Below are positions 36,371 to 45,876 of a stretch of DNA of 64,000 bases, one piece after another; the first letter of the stretch is position 1, and each line of letters opens with the position of its first letter. Made by a program: the position numbers and the translations under genes. The stretch spans positions 248,001 to 312,000 of the forward strand of contig NZ_CP020562.1 in the NCBI RefSeq assembly GCF_002082565.1, written 5' to 3'. The notes beneath the pieces are model-generated. The model did no database searches. It had not been told where the DNA came from and was given only the letters and a program-made list of their open reading frames with translations. Source of the stretch: Halomonas sp. GT. Lineage in GTDB: Bacteria; Pseudomonadota; Gammaproteobacteria; Pseudomonadales; Halomonadaceae.

Positions 36371-36431
36371 CCGATTCGTCGGTCGAGTGGGAAGCATCAG
36401 CAGGGTTAACGGAATTAATCGCGTGAGCGGA

Positions 36432-37592
36432 ATGGCTTGGGAGAGTCGCGACGTGGAAAGCAATGAGCAGTTGCCTGGCCGTGAGGCGTTAAGCAGCGCC
36501 CGTCGGGTGGTAGTTAAAATTGGTAGCGCGCTGCTCACCAATGATGGTCGAGGCTTAGATGAGCCGGCCATTGGTGGCTGGGTCGACCAGATTGCCATGC
36601 TGCATCAGCAGGGCAAAGAAGTTGTGCTGGTATCCTCGGGTGCAGTGGCGGCTGGCATGGTGCGTCTGGGGTGGCAAGCGCGCCCCAGTGCCGTTCATGA
36701 GCTGCAGGCGGCCGCAGCGGTAGGCCAGAACGGCCTTACCCAGTGCTACGAGCAGCATTTTGCTCGCCACGGTATGTTAACGGCCCAGATTCTGCTCACC
36801 CACGATGACCTTTCCAACCGCAAGCGCTATCTCAACGCGCTGTCAGCGCTACGTACCTTGGTTGAGATGCGCGTGGTGCCGGTCATCAACGAAAACGATA
36901 CCGTGGTTACCGACGAGATTCGTTTTGGCGATAACGATACGCTTGGCGCGCTGGTGGCTAACCTGTTAGAAGCCGATGCATTGCTGCTGCTTACTGATCA
37001 GGAAGGGCTGTTTGACGCCGATCCACGCCACGATCCCAATGCCCAGATGATTGCTGAAGGCCGTGCCGACGATCCGCGCTTAGCCGCTGTCGCTGGCAGT
37101 GGAGGTGCTTTGGGGCGCGGTGGTATGAGCACCAAAATTCGTGCTGCACAGTTGGCTGCCCGTTCCGGCGCGGTCACGGTGATTGCGAGTGGCCGCCAGC
37201 CGGACGTTATTTCCCGCGTCATGGCAGGTGAGGCACTGGGCACCCTACTGCGCCCAGATCAAGCGCCCATTGCTGCTCGCAAGCGCTGGCTGGCAGGCCA
37301 ACTGCAGGTGCGTGGCACCTTAGTACTGGATGCTGGGGCTGTGAACGTACTGCGTGGCAAAGGCTCTAGCCTGTTAGCGGTGGGCGTGCGCGAAGTGCAG
37401 GGCAGCTTTAAGCGCGGTGATATGGTGCTGTGCGTGGATGAGCAGGGCGCACGCGTGGCCAAAGGGTTAGTCAACTACGGCGCGGATGAAGCCCGTCAGT
37501 TAGCGGGCCAGCCGAGCCACCAGATTGAAGCAATTCTGGGTTACGTGGAGGCTCACGAACTGATCCATCGCGATAACTTGGTCGTTGTTTAA
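36432..37592 (+). CDS. proB: Glutamate 5-kinase ProB
   Basis: A 386-aa glutamate 5-kinase, the first step of proline synthesis. The amino-acid kinase domain runs from [17 protein letters not shown], through [15 protein letters not shown] and [10 protein letters not shown] to [17 protein letters not shown]-terminal PUA domain begins near residue 280. The start is uncertain: ATG 36432 and GTG 36423 are both plausible, and a GTG at 36387 would add residues unlike the family. Proline is also a compatible solute in halophiles. It is convergent with the DUF1853 gene, overlapping by 4 nt. Confidence 0.92.
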   Translation: MAWESRDVESNEQLPGREALSSARRVVVKIGSALLTNDGRGLDEPAIGGWVDQIAMLHQQGKEVVLVSSGAVAAGMVRLGWQARPSAVHELQAAAAVGQNGLTQCYEQHFARHGMLTAQILLTHDDLSNRKRYLNALSALRTLVEMRVVPVINENDTVVTDEIRFGDNDTLGALVANLLEADALLLLTDQEGLFDADPRHDPNAQMIAEGRADDPRLAAVAGSGGALGRGGMSTKIRAAQLAARSGAVTVIASGRQPDVISRVMAGEALGTLLRPDQAPIAARKRWLAGQLQVRGTLVLDAGAVNVLRGKGSSLLAVGVREVQGSFKRGDMVLCVDEQGARVAKGLVNYGADEARQLAGQPSHQIEAILGYVEAHELIHRDNLVVV

Positions 37593-38593
37593 TCGCGAGT
37601 ACGGGGCGGTAGTGGTACTTGGCGTGGCCAGTCATCGGGTACGATGACTAGCCGCTCAAACGGCTTTTCCTCAGTGGTTTCTCTTTCCTGCGGGTCGTAT
37701 AGCATCACTTGCTGCGGCCCGTAGCGATTGATAAGTGGCGTTACGTCTGCCATATAATCCTTGGCAGAGGAAAATGAATTTAATGGCGGCGGGGCTAGCC
37801 AGTGAGGCTTCTCAAGCCAAGCCATTTTCAGTGTCTCGCTTCGCTGGGCTGCGAATTGCGGCCAATCCCTTAAATAACACCATTTACCACGTCGATGATC
37901 GACCGTCGCACCGCTGGGCGGCGGTAATGTTGTGTGCCAGGGATAAAACAGTACACCTGGCATTGCTAGGCGCTGTGCCAGCGGATAATGGGGTGGTGCA
38001 TGGCCGAGATCTCTAGGGGATAGCCATTGGGCGATGATCGCTTGCGCGATGGCAGTGCTCGAAATCGGCAACTGATGATGACGAAGATGGCTACATTTCA
38101 GTGCCAAGCTATCCAGCCCACCAGGGCCAATCCAGCGGCTTTGACAGGTGGCTTCACCTGGGCCTTCTGGTAGGCCAAGATAGAACTTTATCGCCACTTC
38201 CAGGTGGATGGGGTTGGGGTTGTTCCGCGTTCGATAGAGCATATCCAACTCGCCAAGGGTATTGCGCCGCTGGGTAATACGCAGGTTCTTGGCGAGCAGC
38301 CGTGTGTTAGGCGCGTTATCTAACATCAGGTGCCACAGCCGCTCATGATAGTGCCCCATGCGCGTCGCCAGCTTGCCATCTAACGCATTCACCAGTGGCG
38401 CAAGACTCGCTAACCAGTCATCAGCGGAATCTATTAAGCCAAGCTCCTGGCGTGTTGGCCTGCCTGGGTAGGTAATAGGTCCCGGTAGCTCAATCAAATC
38501 AGGCGTGGCTAGCAACCACGCAATATCACGCAATACCGTGTTTTCTAAGCGGTCGCTTACGCCTTCTGCGGTGGTGGGTAGCGTCAAAGGCAT
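37589..38593 (-). CDS. DUF1853 family protein
   Basis: A 334-aa DUF1853 protein. Recognisable blocks are [33 protein letters not shown] and [16 protein letters not shown] followed by [26 protein letters not shown]. The E-x-D...E-x-A-x-K pattern in the middle recalls a PD-(D/E)XK nuclease core, but activity has not been shown for the family. It is cytosolic, with no signal peptide. It stands alone. Confidence 0.85.
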   Translation of the reverse strand: MPLTLPTTAEGVSDRLENTVLRDIAWLLATPDLIELPGPITYPGRPTRQELGLIDSADDWLASLAPLVNALDGKLATRMGHYHERLWHLMLDNAPNTRLLAKNLRITQRRNTLGELDMLYRTRNNPNPIHLEVAIKFYLGLPEGPGEATCQSRWIGPGGLDSLALKCSHLRHHQLPISSTAIAQAIIAQWLSPRDLGHAPPHYPLAQRLAMPGVLFYPWHTTLPPPSGATVDHRRGKWCYLRDWPQFAAQRSETLKMAWLEKPHWLAPPPLNSFSSAKDYMADVTPLINRYGPQQVMLYDPQERETTEEKPFERLVIVPDDWPRQVPLPPRTRD

Positions 38594-38726
38594 CTCCTAG
38601 AGGTACACAGTCAATGACTATTGATGATGCGTACCACATTACAACGCGTTGTTAGCAATGTCCCACTGGGTCAATTAAAAAAGTAACTTACGCCGCTTAT
38701 TAGGCGTATCAAATATTATGAACTGC

Positions 38727-38752
38727 AAAAAAAGCGGGCCTACGTGGCCCGC
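38727..38752 (-). terminator. Terminator of the PepSY gene
   Basis: GCGGGCC (38734-38740) and GGCCCGC (38746-38752) pair around a 5-nt loop. A 7-base A run at 38727-38733 gives a T run on the minus strand. It lies 41 nt beyond the PepSY stop. Confidence 0.85.
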
Positions 38753-38793
38753 ATGATGTTTTGCGTTAGTTAATGCTGGATTGTGCTGGCCAG

Positions 38794-39270
38794 TTAATCG
38801 CGGTCAATTTCGCTCACTTGGAAGGAGCCTTGGCGTAGACTGATTTCTATTTCACGGCCATTTTCATCGCGGCCTTCAACATCGATCATGCCGCTTTTAT
38901 CAATGTCGATATCTTCAAATTCGACCATGCCCTCTTGGCTTGCTACCTCGAGTGCTTGGCGAATGTCATCTTCACTCATGCCCCAGGCACCGGTAATTAG
39001 ACGCTCACGCTCTTCTTGCAGTGTTTCGCCACTATCGATGGAGAATTCAATGTCAGCGTACCATTCGTCGTCAAGCCAGCCTTCCACCTCGGCACGGCCG
39101 CGGCTTTTAATGCTGATTTCTTCGTAATGGGTAAACCCATAGTCAGTGGCATGGGTTAGTACACTATCAATCTGATCAACGGGTAATGTATCAGCTTGCA
39201 CGCTGCCTGCAGCCGCAGTGAGCAGCAAAGCGGAGGTCGGGATCAGCAGCATTTTTTTCATAGCGTTCAT
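38794..39270 (-). CDS. Periplasmic PepSY-domain protein
   Basis: A 158-aa exported protein with signal peptide MKKMLLIPTSALLLTAAAGSVQA and two PepSY-like repeats (for example ATDYGFTHYEEISIKSRGRAEVEG and SQEGMVEFEDIDIDKSGMIDVEG). The protein is very acidic, as expected of halophile periplasm. PepSY domains are thought to inhibit proteases or sense ligands. The start at 39270 has AAGGAA upstream. It is divergent from a second PepSY gene and a two-component system, so it is probably part of that regulon. Confidence 0.85.
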   Translation of the reverse strand: MNAMKKMLLIPTSALLLTAAAGSVQADTLPVDQIDSVLTHATDYGFTHYEEISIKSRGRAEVEGWLDDEWYADIEFSIDSGETLQEERERLITGAWGMSEDDIRQALEVASQEGMVEFEDIDIDKSGMIDVEGRDENGREIEISLRQGSFQVSEIDRD

Positions 39271-39294
39271 GTCAAATTCCTTCTTGGTTTCCTG

Positions 39295-39328
39295 AATGAC
39301 TTGGTTTGTTAAATGACTTGGTCTGTTG
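39295..39328. repeat. Tandem 17-bp repeat in PepSY promoter region
   Basis: AATGACTTGGTTTGTTA (39295-39311) is followed directly by AATGACTTGGTCTGTTG (39312-39328) and a partial third copy (AATGA). It lies just upstream of the minus-strand PepSY start and may be a regulator binding array or a local duplication. Confidence 0.6.
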
Positions 39329-39397
39329 AATGAGACAGCATTCGTCATAAGGCAAAACAGTTATAACACCGCGGTTCTTTCCGTAAGCTGACAAAGC

Positions 39398-39415
39398 CAT
39401 TCATCTAACGTTCAT
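39398..39415 (+). promoter_or_regulatory. Direct TTCAT repeats upstream of PepSY/two-component genes
   Basis: CATTCAT (39398-39404) and CGTTCAT (39409-39415) recur at 11-bp pitch, the geometry of OmpR-family regulator sites, 23 bp before the ATG at 39439. The downstream response regulator may bind here, or PhoB. Confidence 0.4.
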
Positions 39416-39438
39416 GTTGCTTTTGGCATTCTAGTACG

Positions 39439-39831
39439 ATGAATAAGATGCCCCTCATGCTAACCCTTTTACGTTATTGGCAGCGTCTGCCACGCATGCG
39501 CTTGCGCAAGGCGCTGCCTGTAAACGTTGTTGTCGCGGTGTTTGCCATTGCGCTGGCCGGTAGTGCCATTGGCGACCAGCACTGGGAAGCGTTGCACAGT
39601 GAAGTGCGGCGGGGCGACGTCGTGCCTTTAGAGTCCATTCTTGACTGGTTGGAAGCTAATTATATCGGCGAGGTAATAGAAGTAGAGATAGAGCGTGAGG
39701 ATGGCCACGTGGAGTATGAGATCAAGCTGCTGGGTGCTCAGAATCAAGTGGTGGAGTTTGAGTTTGATGGCCATAGCGGGCAGTTAATGAAAATAGAAGG
39801 TGTGCGCATTAATGAGATGCGCCGCCAATAA
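39439..39831 (+). CDS. Inner-membrane or exported PepSY-domain protein
   Basis: A 130-aa protein with one hydrophobic N-terminal segment (NVVVAVFAIALAGSAIGD) after a basic region, and a C-terminal PepSY domain (LESILDWLEANYIGEVIEVEIERE, VVEFEFDGHSGQLMKIEG). It lies 11 nt before the response-regulator gene. PepSY proteins encoded beside PhoP/PmrA-type systems may modulate the sensor or act as its output. The start could also be the second Met. Confidence 0.8.
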   Translation: MNKMPLMLTLLRYWQRLPRMRLRKALPVNVVVAVFAIALAGSAIGDQHWEALHSEVRRGDVVPLESILDWLEANYIGEVIEVEIEREDGHVEYEIKLLGAQNQVVEFEFDGHSGQLMKIEGVRINEMRRQ

Positions 39832-39842
39832 GGTAGCTATTC

Positions 39843-40517
39843 ATGAAGTGTTTACTGGTAGAGGATGACCAGGCGCTCGCCCGCGAGCTTATTCAAGCGC
39901 TACGGGAGGGCGACTGGCTGGTAGAGCATGCGGAAAATGGTCAGGAAGCAGATTTTCTAGTGCGTACGGAAGCCTATGACACGGTTATCCTTGATGTGGG
40001 CCTACCCGATGGTGAAGGCACCCGCTGGCTCTCTGCGTGGCGAGAAGACGGTATTGATCTGCCAGTACTGATTTTAACGGCACGCGAGCGCTGGGCTGAT
40101 AAAGCAGCGGGCTTTACTGCAGGGGCTGATGACTATGTAACGAAACCCTTTGAACCTGCCGAGGTTATGTTCCGGCTGCGTGCTCTGGTGCGCCGTAGTC
40201 ATGGTCATGCTCATCCCGTCCTGAAGGTAGGTGAGTTAAGCCTGGATACTCATACCCAGCATGTCACGTTGGCGGGCAGGCCGGTTAGCATAACTGCCCA
40301 GGAAACGCGTCTGCTCAGCTACTTAATGCATGCTGCCCCCCGCGTGGTTAGCCGCAGCGAACTTTCTGAGCATGTTTATGACCGTGACCATGAGCCCGAC
40401 TCTAACGTGATTGACGTTCAAGTGAGCCGGTTGCGGCGTAAGTTAGGCGCGTGGCGGATTGCCACGCTGCGTGGCCAGGGATATCGCTTACTTGCTGAAG
40501 AGCCCTCCGACGCATGA
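39843..40517 (+). CDS. OmpR-family response regulator
   Basis: A 224-aa response regulator of the PhoP/QseB/PmrA type. The receiver domain has the acidic pocket EDD (7-9), the phosphorylation site D51 in ILDVGLPDGEG and K101 in DYVTKPF. A C-terminal winged-helix DNA-binding domain has LLSYLMHAAPRVVSRSELSEHVYDRD and NVIDVQVSRLRRKLG. It overlaps the kinase gene by 4 nt. The stimulus is unknown. Confidence 0.93.
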   Translation: MKCLLVEDDQALARELIQALREGDWLVEHAENGQEADFLVRTEAYDTVILDVGLPDGEGTRWLSAWREDGIDLPVLILTARERWADKAAGFTAGADDYVTKPFEPAEVMFRLRALVRRSHGHAHPVLKVGELSLDTHTQHVTLAGRPVSITAQETRLLSYLMHAAPRVVSRSELSEHVYDRDHEPDSNVIDVQVSRLRRKLGAWRIATLRGQGYRLLAEEPSDA

Positions 40518-41878
40518 GGCCAGCGATTACCCGCTGGGCGCAGCGTTGGTCGACCCGTTCGATTACGTTGCGTCTTCTACTGGCAGCACTGTTAATGGTG
40601 TTGCTAGCGTTGCCAATAGCGGGTTGGCTGCTCACCCACCATTATCGTACGTCAGCAATTCATGCCTTTGATGAACGCTTGGAGACAACGCTTAATGTGA
40701 TCATTGCGGGTGTTACCTTTGACCCTATCGGCCAGCAGATAAGTTATGATCGATCACTGGGTGACCCGCGTTTCGATCAGGTTTATTCCGGCTGGTATTG
40801 GCAAATTACCGACCATGATCACCTTACGACAACGTCGCGCTCGCTGTGGGATCAGCGCCTACCGGTTATCGATAACAAAAACGTATCGGCTCGCACGATG
40901 AGCGGCCCGCGAGGCCAGCAGTTGCGCATTGTTGAGCGAGACATTTACCTTGCCCCGTTGGAAACACCGCTGCATGTTAGCGTGGCTGCCCGAGATGATG
41001 CGCTGCGAGAAGATATCCAGCAGTTTCAACAAGCATTATGGCTGGGGCTGGTAGGCTTGGGTGCGCTGCTGTTAGGGGTGCTGGCGCTGCAAGTGCGCTG
41101 GGGGCTGGCACCACTGCGACGCATGAATGCCAATCTCCGGGACGTTGAGCAAGGACAGGCTGAGCAGCTCGACACCCGCCTGCCAGATGAACTGGCCATG
41201 CTAGCAGAGTCAATGAATGCCGTGCTTGCCCGTGACCAGCGATTAATTGAGCGAGGTCGCCATACCGCAGGCAATCTTGCCCATGCGTTAAAAACTCCGC
41301 TGAGTGTTATGCGGCTACTGGTTAAGCAATTGCCTAACGAAAGCCGTGCTCATTGGGAGGTTGAGCTTTCGCGCATCGACAACGCGGTGCGCCACCACTT
41401 AGCGCGGGCGTCTGCTGCTGGCGAAGGTGCTCGCTTCGCCCCCATTGCCGTGCAGGATACACTGGCGGCGCTGATTGCTGGGCTTACGCGTTTGGCGCAG
41501 CGTCGTCATATTAGCCTCCAGCAAAACGTAGACAGCCGAGCGCGCGTCCATATGGATGGGCAGGATCTTCAAGAAATCGTCGGCAACCTGTTGGATAACG
41601 CACTTCGCTGGGCGACAGCCGAAGTAAACATTAGCTTGCAAGCCGATGGCCAACGGCTGTTGCTGCGAGTGAGCGATGATGGCCCAGGTATGTCTGCACA
41701 GGAGTGCCAAGCCGCCGTGCAGCGAGGAAAGCGTCTAGATGAACAGCGTTCTGGGAGTGGGCTTGGTTTAGCCATCGTGACGGATCTTGTCGCGCTTTAT
41801 CAGGGCCATATGCACCTGCAGCGTGCCCAGGCGGGTGGATTAGAAGTGATTGTTGAGCTGCCTGTGGTTGCTGGATAG
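40514..41878 (+). CDS. Sensor histidine kinase
   Basis: A 454-aa membrane histidine kinase. TM1 is near residues 16-38, TM2 near 172-192, enclosing a periplasmic sensor domain. HAMP follows (RWGLAPLRRMNANLRDVEQG). The H-box is AGNLAHALKTPLSVM near residue 257, the N-box NLLDNALRWA near 357, and the G-boxes DDGPGM and GSGLGLAIV. The H-box type (NLAHALKTPL) and PepSY partners fit the PhoQ/ColS-like group. It is translationally coupled to the response regulator. Confidence 0.92.
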   Translation: MRPAITRWAQRWSTRSITLRLLLAALLMVLLALPIAGWLLTHHYRTSAIHAFDERLETTLNVIIAGVTFDPIGQQISYDRSLGDPRFDQVYSGWYWQITDHDHLTTTSRSLWDQRLPVIDNKNVSARTMSGPRGQQLRIVERDIYLAPLETPLHVSVAARDDALREDIQQFQQALWLGLVGLGALLLGVLALQVRWGLAPLRRMNANLRDVEQGQAEQLDTRLPDELAMLAESMNAVLARDQRLIERGRHTAGNLAHALKTPLSVMRLLVKQLPNESRAHWEVELSRIDNAVRHHLARASAAGEGARFAPIAVQDTLAALIAGLTRLAQRRHISLQQNVDSRARVHMDGQDLQEIVGNLLDNALRWATAEVNISLQADGQRLLLRVSDDGPGMSAQECQAAVQRGKRLDEQRSGSGLGLAIVTDLVALYQGHMHLQRAQAGGLEVIVELPVVAG

Positions 41879-41911
41879 TCACAATGCATGACCTAACCAA
41901 GAGACGGTGAC

Positions 41912-43831
41912 ATGACGCAAATCGCCAAGACATTGCCGGACGTACTGGTGGGGCCTCTGCTGCGCCGCCTTTCGCCTTCGCGCCTAGTTCTGTGGCTAGT
42001 CGCGACCCGGCCGCTAACAATGCAACTGGTGCTTCACCCTGAGCAAATGGAAGTCCAGACGCATCCACTGGATAAGTCGCATCAATGTGTGGCGATTGGC
42101 CAACACGCCTATATCCATTTTATTGACCTGGGCTTGCCGACCGCGCTGCCCACCGATGAACGAATTGCCTACGATCTGCAGGTGCAGGGTACGCAGGGAG
42201 AATGGCAACGCCTGCCGGATTGGGCGCCCTGGTTATGTCATGAGGGTGAGACGTACCCAGGTTTTGTGCTGGCCTCTCGGCATCACCGGTTGATGCACGG
42301 CTCGTGCCGGAAACCTCATCACAACAGCGCCGATGGTTTGGTACGAGCAGATACATGGTTAGCCGAACGCCAATCAACCCCGGAAGAGTGGCCAGCCTGG
42401 CTGCTGATGACCGGAGATCAAGTCTATATTGATGACGTTGCCGGCCCGATGCTGCGCGCCGTACACGCACTGATTGAGCGTTTGGGGTTAGTAGATGAGC
42501 GGTTGGAAGGCGCCACGGTAAATGACAGCCAAGCGCTTTACGTCGCCCCCGAAAGCTATTATCACCGTGAAGCGTTGCTACCGGACGTGACCAGCAACGC
42601 TGCGCTGCGTGAGCGTTTCTTTGGCGGCGTTAAAAAGCCCGTATTTACCTCTGCAAATGCGCAAAATCACTTAGTGACACTGGCAGAAATGCTCGCCATG
42701 TACTGCTTGGTATGGTCCCCAACGCCCTGGCAACTCATTGCCGTTGAACCGCCAGAGCTGGGTGACAAAGAAACTGATGTCTACCAGCAAGAGCAGGCGG
42801 TGATTGATGACTTTGTTGCTGGGCTGCCCCAGTGCGCACGGCTAATGGCCCACGTTCCCAGCCTGATGATCTTTGATGATCACGATGTCACCGACGACTG
42901 GAACTTGACCGCAGACTGGGAGCGCTGTGCCTACGGTCATCCGTTTTCAAAGCGTATTATCGGCAATGCGTTAGTGGCTTATTTATTGTGTCAAGGATGG
43001 GGCAATGCACCGGATAAGCTTAATCCGCTGTTGCTTCAAGCCTCGATACTCTTTGAAGGGGATGGCCCGCTTAACGCGAGCGCCCAGGATAATTTCATAG
43101 AGCGATTACTGCGCTTTCAGGGCTGGGAGTACCAGGTGCCTGGCACGCCTGCCCTAATCGTGCTGGATACGCGCACCCGCCGTTGGCGCAGCGAGCGGAA
43201 CCCTAACCGTCCTTCAGGCTTAATGGACTGGGAAGCGCTGATGGAAATGCAGCAGGCGCTATTGGGTGCTAAAAGCGCCGTTATCGTCTCCCCAGCCCCG
43301 ATGTTCGGGGTCAAGCTGATAGAGATCATTCAAAAGCTGTTTACCCTGGCGGGCAAGCCGTTAGTGGTGGACGCTGAAAATTGGATGGCACATCGCGGGG
43401 CTGCCAATGTGCTACTGCATATTTGGCGGCACTCAAAAACGCCAGGTAACTACGTGATTTTATCTGGCGACGTCCACTATTCATTTGCCTACGACATTGT
43501 TGTACGTCGGCAAAAGCAGGCACCACACCTTTGGCAAATTACCTCCAGTGGGATCAAAAATACGTTCCCCAAACAGCTGCTGAATACCTTTGACCGCTTG
43601 AACCGTTGGCTCTATGCGCCATTATCACCGCTCAACTGGTTCACCAAGCGCCGCAAGCTGAGCATTCACCCCCGCGACCCGGACCGGGCCAGCGCCGGAG
43701 AGCGTCTATGGAATGCCAGTGGGATTGGGCTGGTAAGCCTGGATGAGCAGGGCCACCCGACAGATATTCGCCAGCTAGATGTCGATGGCGGCGATGTCGT
43801 GTTTCCGCCCCCCGAACTCTCTCGTTCTTAG
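41912..43831 (+). CDS. PhoD-like metallophosphatase family protein
   Basis: A 639-aa protein with the PhoD-like phosphatase signatures: HGSCRKPHHNSADG, LLMTGDQVYIDD, LMIFDDHDVTDDW and LSGDVHYSFAYDI. These place it among alkaline phosphatase D relatives that bind Fe/Ca. No typical signal peptide or Tat motif is visible, so it may be cytosolic, unlike classical PhoD. It lies 33 nt after the histidine kinase gene and may be co-transcribed. The natural substrate is unknown. Confidence 0.85.
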   Translation: MTQIAKTLPDVLVGPLLRRLSPSRLVLWLVATRPLTMQLVLHPEQMEVQTHPLDKSHQCVAIGQHAYIHFIDLGLPTALPTDERIAYDLQVQGTQGEWQRLPDWAPWLCHEGETYPGFVLASRHHRLMHGSCRKPHHNSADGLVRADTWLAERQSTPEEWPAWLLMTGDQVYIDDVAGPMLRAVHALIERLGLVDERLEGATVNDSQALYVAPESYYHREALLPDVTSNAALRERFFGGVKKPVFTSANAQNHLVTLAEMLAMYCLVWSPTPWQLIAVEPPELGDKETDVYQQEQAVIDDFVAGLPQCARLMAHVPSLMIFDDHDVTDDWNLTADWERCAYGHPFSKRIIGNALVAYLLCQGWGNAPDKLNPLLLQASILFEGDGPLNASAQDNFIERLLRFQGWEYQVPGTPALIVLDTRTRRWRSERNPNRPSGLMDWEALMEMQQALLGAKSAVIVSPAPMFGVKLIEIIQKLFTLAGKPLVVDAENWMAHRGAANVLLHIWRHSKTPGNYVILSGDVHYSFAYDIVVRRQKQAPHLWQITSSGIKNTFPKQLLNTFDRLNRWLYAPLSPLNWFTKRRKLSIHPRDPDRASAGERLWNASGIGLVSLDEQGHPTDIRQLDVDGGDVVFPPPELSRS

Positions 43832-43862
43832 TCGGCTGCTGCTAATTGCCTTGTCATACAAA

Positions 43863-43878
43863 CGACATGGAAATGTCG
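43863..43878. promoter_or_regulatory. Palindrome CGACAT-GGAA-ATGTCG
   Basis: A perfect 6+6 palindrome lies 100 bp before the EAL-GGDEF gene. TTGTCAT at 43851 lies 22 bp before ATGTCGC at 43873, a Pho-box-like pitch, but the half-sites between are poor. Possible operator; weak. Confidence 0.3.
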
Positions 43879-43977
43879 CACGATTGCTGCCCGAATGCTT
43901 TCCTGATGGAATTTTAAAAATCAGATGGAGCTATAAGCATCAAAGGAACAGGCGACGCTTGATAGGGCAGCAGGTAT

Positions 43978-45744
43978 ATGACCGCACAAGAAGCGCAGTG
44001 GTTGAACCGGATTATCGCAACAGAAGAGCTCCATGTGCTGTTTCAGCCTATTGTGGATGCCAATCAGCAGGCTATTTATGGCTATGAAGCCCTTATTCGT
44101 GGTCCTAAAACATCGCCACTGCACTCGCCATTACGCCTGTTTGAGGTAGCCACTCAGGCCGGGTTGTTAGTCGATCTTGATTTACTGTGTCGACGACTAG
44201 CGATTCAGCGCTTTGCAGAACTTGAACTGCCCGGATTGCTGTTTCTGAACGTGATGCCGCTGACGATTGTTGAGCGAGACTTTCGTGAAGGCTTAACGTT
44301 GAGTTTCATCCAAGAAAGCGGCCTGCCCGCCGAGCGGGTGGTGATTGAACTCACTGAGCATGTGCCTATTCACGACTACGACCTAATGCGCCAAGCAGTG
44401 GCCCACTATCGAGACATGGGCTTTCAAGTAGCCTTAGATGACTTAGGGGCTGGCCACTCCAGCTTGCGGCATTGGTCTGAACTCCGTCCTGATTTCGTCA
44501 AGCTCGACCGTCACTTTATTTCTGGCATTGATCAAGAGCCAGCTAAGCGTGAGTTTTTACGCTCGATTCTCGATGTGGCGCGCAGCTTAGACTGCCAGCT
44601 GATTGCTGAGGGAGTTGAGACCGCCGCCGAGCACCTTTGTTTGTGGGAATTAGACCGCGGGCTGGCGTTGTTACAGGGGTTTTATTTTGCACGACCAAGC
44701 CTTCATCCGCCCTTGCAGCTACATATGCTGTTGCCTGCCACGACACAGCTAAAAAGCCCGGCGGGGCGCACCGCCCACTCTATTTTGCGTTCAATAAGTA
44801 CCGTGACTCCGGCGTGCTCTGTGCCAGAACTTGCCGAACGTTTTCGTGACATGACAAGCCTACGCTGTGTTGCGGTGGTAGATGAAGGCGTGCCTATCGC
44901 TGTGGTGCGCCGCAATGCGTTTTTAACTCTGTTTACCAACCCCTACAGCCATGCGCTGTATGCTAAGCGTCGCGTGCTGGAGATTGCAGATCCTAAAATG
45001 TTAGTGGCCGAGGCAGATTTGTCTCTGGAGGCGCTGAGCCAGCAACTAACCGATAGCCGCGATATCGAACAGGAAGATTTCGTGATTGTAGATAGTCACG
45101 GCCACTATCTGGGGATGGGCAATATTGTTGACCTATTACGAGAGATTACCGCCATCCAGGTACGCCAAGCTCGCCATGCCAACCCGCTTACCGGTTTGCC
45201 GGGTAATATTCTAATCAACGAAACGCTGGTCGCTTATCTCGATCAGCGCGAAGGATTCGCGGCCGCCTACGTCGACTTAGATAATTTCAAAGCATTTAAC
45301 GATGCCTATGGCTATGCACGCGGAGACCACGTGATTATTTCTCTGTCACGGTTGCTTCAGGCGCAGGTAGAAAGTGCTGGCGGGTTTATCGGTCATATTG
45401 GTGGCGATGACTTTATGATGCTGCTTCCCTTAGAGCAATGGGAGGGCGTCTGCCAGCAAATATTGCACTCTTTTGAAGTGCTGGCGCCCGGTTTTTATGA
45501 AGATGCAGACCGTCAGCAGGGGGGGATCCATATAGAAAACCGCCAGGGAGCGGTGGCTTTTATTCCCTTTGTGAGCGTTTCTATTGCCGTTAAGCCTGTT
45601 ACCGATACCGCCAGATGCAAGGCGCTAGATATTGCCGCCCAACTTTCCGAGTTAAAGCGCCAAGCAAAAAAAATAGCGGGTAACAGTTTGTTCGTCGAGC
45701 GCCGAGGATGCTGTGTGGCCCCAGCGGGAAATAGGCGACGCTGA
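43978..45744 (+). CDS. EAL-CBS-GGDEF cyclic-di-GMP protein
   Basis: A 588-aa cytosolic protein. The N-terminal EAL phosphodiesterase domain (about 10-245) has YEALIRGP, VIELTEHVP, DDLGAGHSSL, VKLDRHFI and AEGVET. A central CBS-pair region (about 265-390) contains RCVAVVDEGVPIAVVRR and DFVIVDSHGHYLGMGN. A C-terminal GGDEF domain (about 400-560) carries NPLTGLPGN, VDLDNFKAFND and the active-site variant GGDDF. The EAL site looks complete, so it probably degrades c-di-GMP; cyclase activity is doubtful. No membrane segments. Confidence 0.88.
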   Translation: MTAQEAQWLNRIIATEELHVLFQPIVDANQQAIYGYEALIRGPKTSPLHSPLRLFEVATQAGLLVDLDLLCRRLAIQRFAELELPGLLFLNVMPLTIVERDFREGLTLSFIQESGLPAERVVIELTEHVPIHDYDLMRQAVAHYRDMGFQVALDDLGAGHSSLRHWSELRPDFVKLDRHFISGIDQEPAKREFLRSILDVARSLDCQLIAEGVETAAEHLCLWELDRGLALLQGFYFARPSLHPPLQLHMLLPATTQLKSPAGRTAHSILRSISTVTPACSVPELAERFRDMTSLRCVAVVDEGVPIAVVRRNAFLTLFTNPYSHALYAKRRVLEIADPKMLVAEADLSLEALSQQLTDSRDIEQEDFVIVDSHGHYLGMGNIVDLLREITAIQVRQARHANPLTGLPGNILINETLVAYLDQREGFAAAYVDLDNFKAFNDAYGYARGDHVIISLSRLLQAQVESAGGFIGHIGGDDFMMLLPLEQWEGVCQQILHSFEVLAPGFYEDADRQQGGIHIENRQGAVAFIPFVSVSIAVKPVTDTARCKALDIAAQLSELKRQAKKIAGNSLFVERRGCCVAPAGNRRR

Positions 45745-45775
45745 ATTTTCAATTATTGAGTCTTCAATCACAGGG

Positions 45776-45837
45776 CTGTCATTGAGAGGTCACTGTCTTG
45801 TCATTTTAGTGTCCCTTCGCTGTCATGGTTGGGCATC
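45776..45837 (+). promoter_or_regulatory. Three tandem Pho boxes upstream of phnD
   Basis: Six half-sites repeat at exactly 11 bp: CTGTCAT (45776), AGGTCAC (45787), TTGTCAT (45798), GTGTCCC (45809), CTGTCAT (45820), GGGCATC (45831). Three boxes at 22-bp pitch is the standard PhoB array. It ends 39 bp before the phnD start. Confidence 0.8.
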
Positions 45838-45876
45838 ACCATAGCGGCATTATTAAACAACCCGCTTAGGTGATGT

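Noticed and set aside
43851..43879. Pho box upstream of the EAL-GGDEF gene
   Set aside because: Only the outer half-sites fit; the middle one is poor and the palindrome explains the pattern as well.
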